A stretch of DNA of 42,986 bases. It comes from Arthrobacter terrae (GTDB lineage: Bacteria > Actinomycetota > Actinomycetes > Actinomycetales > Micrococcaceae). The stretch covers positions 10,202 through 53,187 of the forward strand of contig NZ_JADNYM010000031.1 in the NCBI RefSeq assembly GCF_015708085.1, given 5' to 3'. Both the position numbers and the translations under genes were made by a program. A model generated the notes under the pieces. That model was not told the DNA's origin. It saw nothing but the letters and a program-made list of their open reading frames with translations, and ran no database searches. This document shows positions 40,659 to 42,986 of the stretch, one piece after another (the stretch's first letter is position 1; each line of letters begins with the position of its first letter).

Positions 40659-41519
40659 ATGGACACAGGGCATGGAGTGGTCTCACTGCCGAGCGGCGAA
40701 GGGGTCCCGCGGCTGGGCCAGGGAACGTGGTATATGGGCGACGACGACGGCACCCGGGCGGCGGAAATCCGAACGTTACGCACCGGTCTGGACCTGGGGC
40801 TGACGCTGATCGACACGGCGGAAATGTACGGGGACGGCCGGGCCGAGGAGCTGGTGGGCGGAGCCATCGCCGGGCGCCGCGATGAGGTATTCCTGGTCAG
40901 CAAGGTGCTGCCCTCCAATGCCAGTGTCCGTGGCACTTCCCGCGCGCTGGAAGCGAGCCTGGAACGGTTGGGCACGGACTACCTGGATCTGTATCTGCTG
41001 CACTGGCGCGGCGGCATCCCGCTTCAGGAGAGCATCGGCGCCCTGCAGGAACTGGCGGTCGCAGGGAAGATCCGGCATTGGGGAGTGAGCAATCTGGATA
41101 TTGACGACATGCATGAGCTGGACGCCGTCCCGGATGCCGGGGCGCTGCAGACGAATCAATTGCTGTACAACCTTTCCCGCCGCGGCATTGAATACGACCT
41201 GCTGCCACTGCTCGCGGAGCGGAAGATCCCGGTGATGGCGTACTCTCCCATTGAGCAGGGACGGCTGCTTGGGCACCCTGAACTGCACCGGATCGCCGGT
41301 GAACATACGGCGGGGAAGAATGCAGCGACGCCAGCGCAAATTGCCCTGGCCTGGGTGCTTCGCCGCCCGGACATTATCGCCATTCCGAAGGCCTCCACGG
41401 TGGAACACGTTGTGGCGAACCACGGCGCCCTGGGAATCCAGTTGACGTCCGACGATCTGGCAGCCTTGGACTCGGCGTTCCCACCGCCGTCGCGCCCCGA
41501 GCCGTTGGAAATGCTGTAG
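40659..41519 (+). CDS. Aldo/keto reductase
   Basis: A 286-residue NADPH-dependent reductase with a TIM-barrel fold. Catalytic tetrad: Asp and Tyr in LIDTAEMYGDG, Lys in FLVSKVLP and His in LYLLHWRGG; the cofactor site is IPKASTVEHV. Family members reduce a wide range of aldehydes and ketones, substrate here unknown. AAGG precedes the ATG by 11 bases. Single gene, ended by the hairpin at 41669. Confidence 0.9.
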   Translation: MDTGHGVVSLPSGEGVPRLGQGTWYMGDDDGTRAAEIRTLRTGLDLGLTLIDTAEMYGDGRAEELVGGAIAGRRDEVFLVSKVLPSNASVRGTSRALEASLERLGTDYLDLYLLHWRGGIPLQESIGALQELAVAGKIRHWGVSNLDIDDMHELDAVPDAGALQTNQLLYNLSRRGIEYDLLPLLAERKIPVMAYSPIEQGRLLGHPELHRIAGEHTAGKNAATPAQIALAWVLRRPDIIAIPKASTVEHVVANHGALGIQLTSDDLAALDSAFPPPSRPEPLEML

Positions 41520-41668
41520 CCACACTCCCGCACGGTGACCGATCACGCGAGCTCTGCGAACGCGCGGAGATTCAGCTGACAACCCAGTCTCCACGCTGCC
41601 GCGCGGGGAAACCTTTCACCGGGCACATCTGCGCACTCTCGCATCCGGAGACTGCGCAGGCGTGTTCT

Positions 41669-41704
41669 GGCGCAGGGTTCGCGGCGAAGTCTGCGCCGGT
41701 TTTA
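41669..41704 (+). terminator. Hairpin with T run after the aldo/keto reductase
   Basis: GGCGCAG (41669-41675) pairs with CTGCGCC (41691-41697); inside, TTCGC pairs with GCGAA (41679-41689). GGTTTTATC follows, so an intrinsic terminator on the plus strand is likely. The 294-base gap 41520-41813 has no gene. Its end (41688-41708) resembles 14083-14101. Confidence 0.5.
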
Positions 41705-41813
41705 TCGAATCCCGAAAAAATTCTTACCTGTGGAAAACCTTGGACCCACTTCCCGATCTGCGCTACCTTTAATCCACCCGTCGCAGTACTCCACCTCACC
41801 GGTTGGGGAATTG

Positions 41814-42506
41814 ATGTACCCAGTTTCGGCAAGACATGGAAAAGCCCGCCTCGCAACAGCGGTGGCCGGCACGGCGATCATCCTTGTACTCACCTCGTGC
41901 ACCGGAGCCCCCAGCGCAGAGCCGCCCAGCACCTCGACTGCGCCCCCAATGACACACGGAGCAGCGACCTCCAGCGCCGCTGCATCGCCGGGAATCACGC
42001 CCTCTCCGACCGCGGCGATCCCCGTCTACAAGCCGGCCGACGCAACCGGACCGGCACAAAACGTCCCCCTCCCAGTCAAACCACCCCTCGCCGACGAATT
42101 CTCCAAAGCAGGGATAGAAGCCTTCGCCCGCTACTGGTACGACACGCTCTCCTACGCCTTTGAGACAGGGGAGATGTCACCCTTGGAGTCGATTTCGGAT
42201 CCTGGGTGCATTCCATGCGCGCGAACCAAAGCAGGAGTAGCTCCGTGGCATCAGGAGGGTCGATGGACGGTTGGAGGCCAAATGATCGTGGTTGGCGCAC
42301 AGTCATCGTTCGAGGTGGCACCCGATGGGACACACCAAGTAGTTTCTAGCGTTCATCAAAAGCTCATTTCGTACTATCGTGCCGATGGAACTTTGGTTGA
42401 AAGCCATCCCGAGACGACTCCGGCTGCGGATATTTTGATCGGCTCCTATGAGAACGGAAAATGGACGGCGATGACAGTCGAACATTTGGGTGGGTCGGCA
42501 CCGTGA
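41814..42506 (+). CDS. DUF6318 lipoprotein
   Basis: A 230-residue exported lipoprotein from the ATG at 41814, where GGGGAA lies 6 bases ahead; the frame is open 28 more codons upstream. Signal peptide MYPVSARHGKARLATAVAGT continues to the lipobox LTSC, with Cys29. A Pro/Ser/Thr-rich linker follows (about 30-75), then the DUF6318 domain: PVYKPADATGPAQNVPLPVK, EAFARYWYDTLSYAFETGEM and CIPCARTK with its CxxC pair. The domain has no established function; the second domain resembles NTF2-like folds in shape, an inference only. The stop overlaps the next gene's GTG (GTGA). Confidence 0.85.
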   Translation: MYPVSARHGKARLATAVAGTAIILVLTSCTGAPSAEPPSTSTAPPMTHGAATSSAAASPGITPSPTAAIPVYKPADATGPAQNVPLPVKPPLADEFSKAGIEAFARYWYDTLSYAFETGEMSPLESISDPGCIPCARTKAGVAPWHQEGRWTVGGQMIVVGAQSSFEVAPDGTHQVVSSVHQKLISYYRADGTLVESHPETTPAADILIGSYENGKWTAMTVEHLGGSAP

Positions 42507-42986
42507 GTCGGCGATTTCGTTGGTTTCTGGAAACAGCTATGGCGATAAGCTTCGTCGCTATAGTGCTCGTTCCATCAAGCTCCTCTGCTGGAACGGACAA
42601 AACCGACCCTTCCATCAGTCATGAGTGGCACGCGTTCGGCGTTGCGTCCTCTAGCTGGAGTCAGGTGCCTGGTACAGATATGTGGGGCTCCGTTCCTGTC
42701 GGTGTACCGGATGATCCCTATGACTATAAATACGAACTCACCTGCCAGTCTGCGGATGATCTACTGCCCCAGTGTGTGGCCTCTTCGCCCAAATGTGAAG
42801 CTAGTCAGGGTGGAGTTGCGGTGCTTTGGTACCGCAACCCGAAAGCAATTCAGCCGCCCGTCTGGAGCTTCCTGAGCGGGCCCACCTGCATCTATTCGGA
42901 AAAGCCACGGGACATCCTCGCCGAGATAGCCGCCGGCATCGAACACGAATTTCAGAACTCCCCCGTCGCCCCGGCCACGGTCGGCA
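42503..42986 (+). CDS. Secreted protein coupled to DUF6318, 3' end outside the window
   Basis: A frame from GTG 42503 stays open to the window edge (161 codons). It starts with a signal peptide (positively charged MSRRFRW start, hydrophobic MAISFVAIVLV, then PSSSSAG). The mature part contains YKYELTC, two further Cys pairs (QCVASSPKC) and GGVAVLWYRNPKAIQPPVW; it ends in the pattern EFQNSPVAPATVG. I recognise it as the usual partner found downstream of DUF6318 genes in Arthrobacter-like genomes, without a named family. The overlap (GTGA) implies joint function outside the membrane. Codon use is less GC-rich than the window average. Confidence 0.75.
   Translation, partial: MSRRFRWFLETAMAISFVAIVLVPSSSSAGTDKTDPSISHEWHAFGVASSSWSQVPGTDMWGSVPVGVPDDPYDYKYELTCQSADDLLPQCVASSPKCEASQGGVAVLWYRNPKAIQPPVWSFLSGPTCIYSEKPRDILAEIAAGIEHEFQNSPVAPATVG

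Overview
The window is chromosomal DNA from a high-GC actinobacterium, most likely a member of the Micrococcaceae close to Arthrobacter. Supporting signs are the high GC with many GTG starts and 4-base overlaps, a mycothiol-type maleylpyruvate isomerase relative, an actinobacterial NrtR regulator, a DUF6318 lipoprotein and rph-rdgB pairing. I saw no rRNA, tRNA, intact insertion sequence, prophage or CRISPR array.

Layout. 1-3961: the 3' part of a calcineurin-like phosphodiesterase carrying a long in-frame pentapeptide repeat, coupled to an RpiR-type regulator, then a DUF1684 protein, a fumarylacetoacetate hydrolase-fold enzyme and a GtrA membrane protein. 3981-10106 (minus strand): a complete de novo NAD module, nrtR then nadA-nadB-nadC-cysteine desulfurase, the last four joined by 4-base overlaps; a 16-bp minisatellite sits in the nadA leader. 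10397-15075: an Lrp/AsnC regulator divergent from a 2-oxoacid dehydrogenase operon (E1 alpha, E1 beta, a lipoyl-domain-only E2 and an alpha/beta hydrolase). 15270-19177: class V aminotransferase fold protein, DHA2 exporter, a wrecked Phd/PIN toxin-antitoxin pair and a phosphoribosyltransferase. 19195-25204: an aromatic-compound module (MHS-type symporter with a PaaR-like operator, HpaB-type monooxygenase, flavin reductase, divergent IclR regulator) and another MFS transporter. 25288-33810: sbcDC, an aquaporin with a long acidic tail, two DUF202 membrane proteins, an ADP-ribosylglycohydrolase-fold protein that lacks its metal-binding aspartates, a DUF1905-like gene and a maleylpyruvate isomerase relative. 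33863-36485: an HxlR regulator followed by an accessory stretch with two orphan genes and a second degraded toxin-antitoxin locus. 36486-41519: exonuclease/BRCT protein, HAD phosphatase, DedA protein, a 66-bp palindrome, rph-rdgB and an aldo/keto reductase. 41814-42986: a DUF6318 lipoprotein translationally coupled to a secreted protein that runs off the window.

Two themes stand out. First, the region is full of short tandem repeats: 15-bp units inside or beside genes (1-150, 10231-10275, 25047-25132, 27223-27297), a 16-bp unit before nadA, and 4- and 6-bp tracts at 34679 and 38258. Those inside genes keep the frame; those between genes need not. Second, several proteins depart from the family norm: a phosphodiesterase interrupted by repeats, a split E2, a glycohydrolase without metal ligands and an aquaporin with an altered filter. 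All functional assignments rest on reading motifs by eye; no database search was run.
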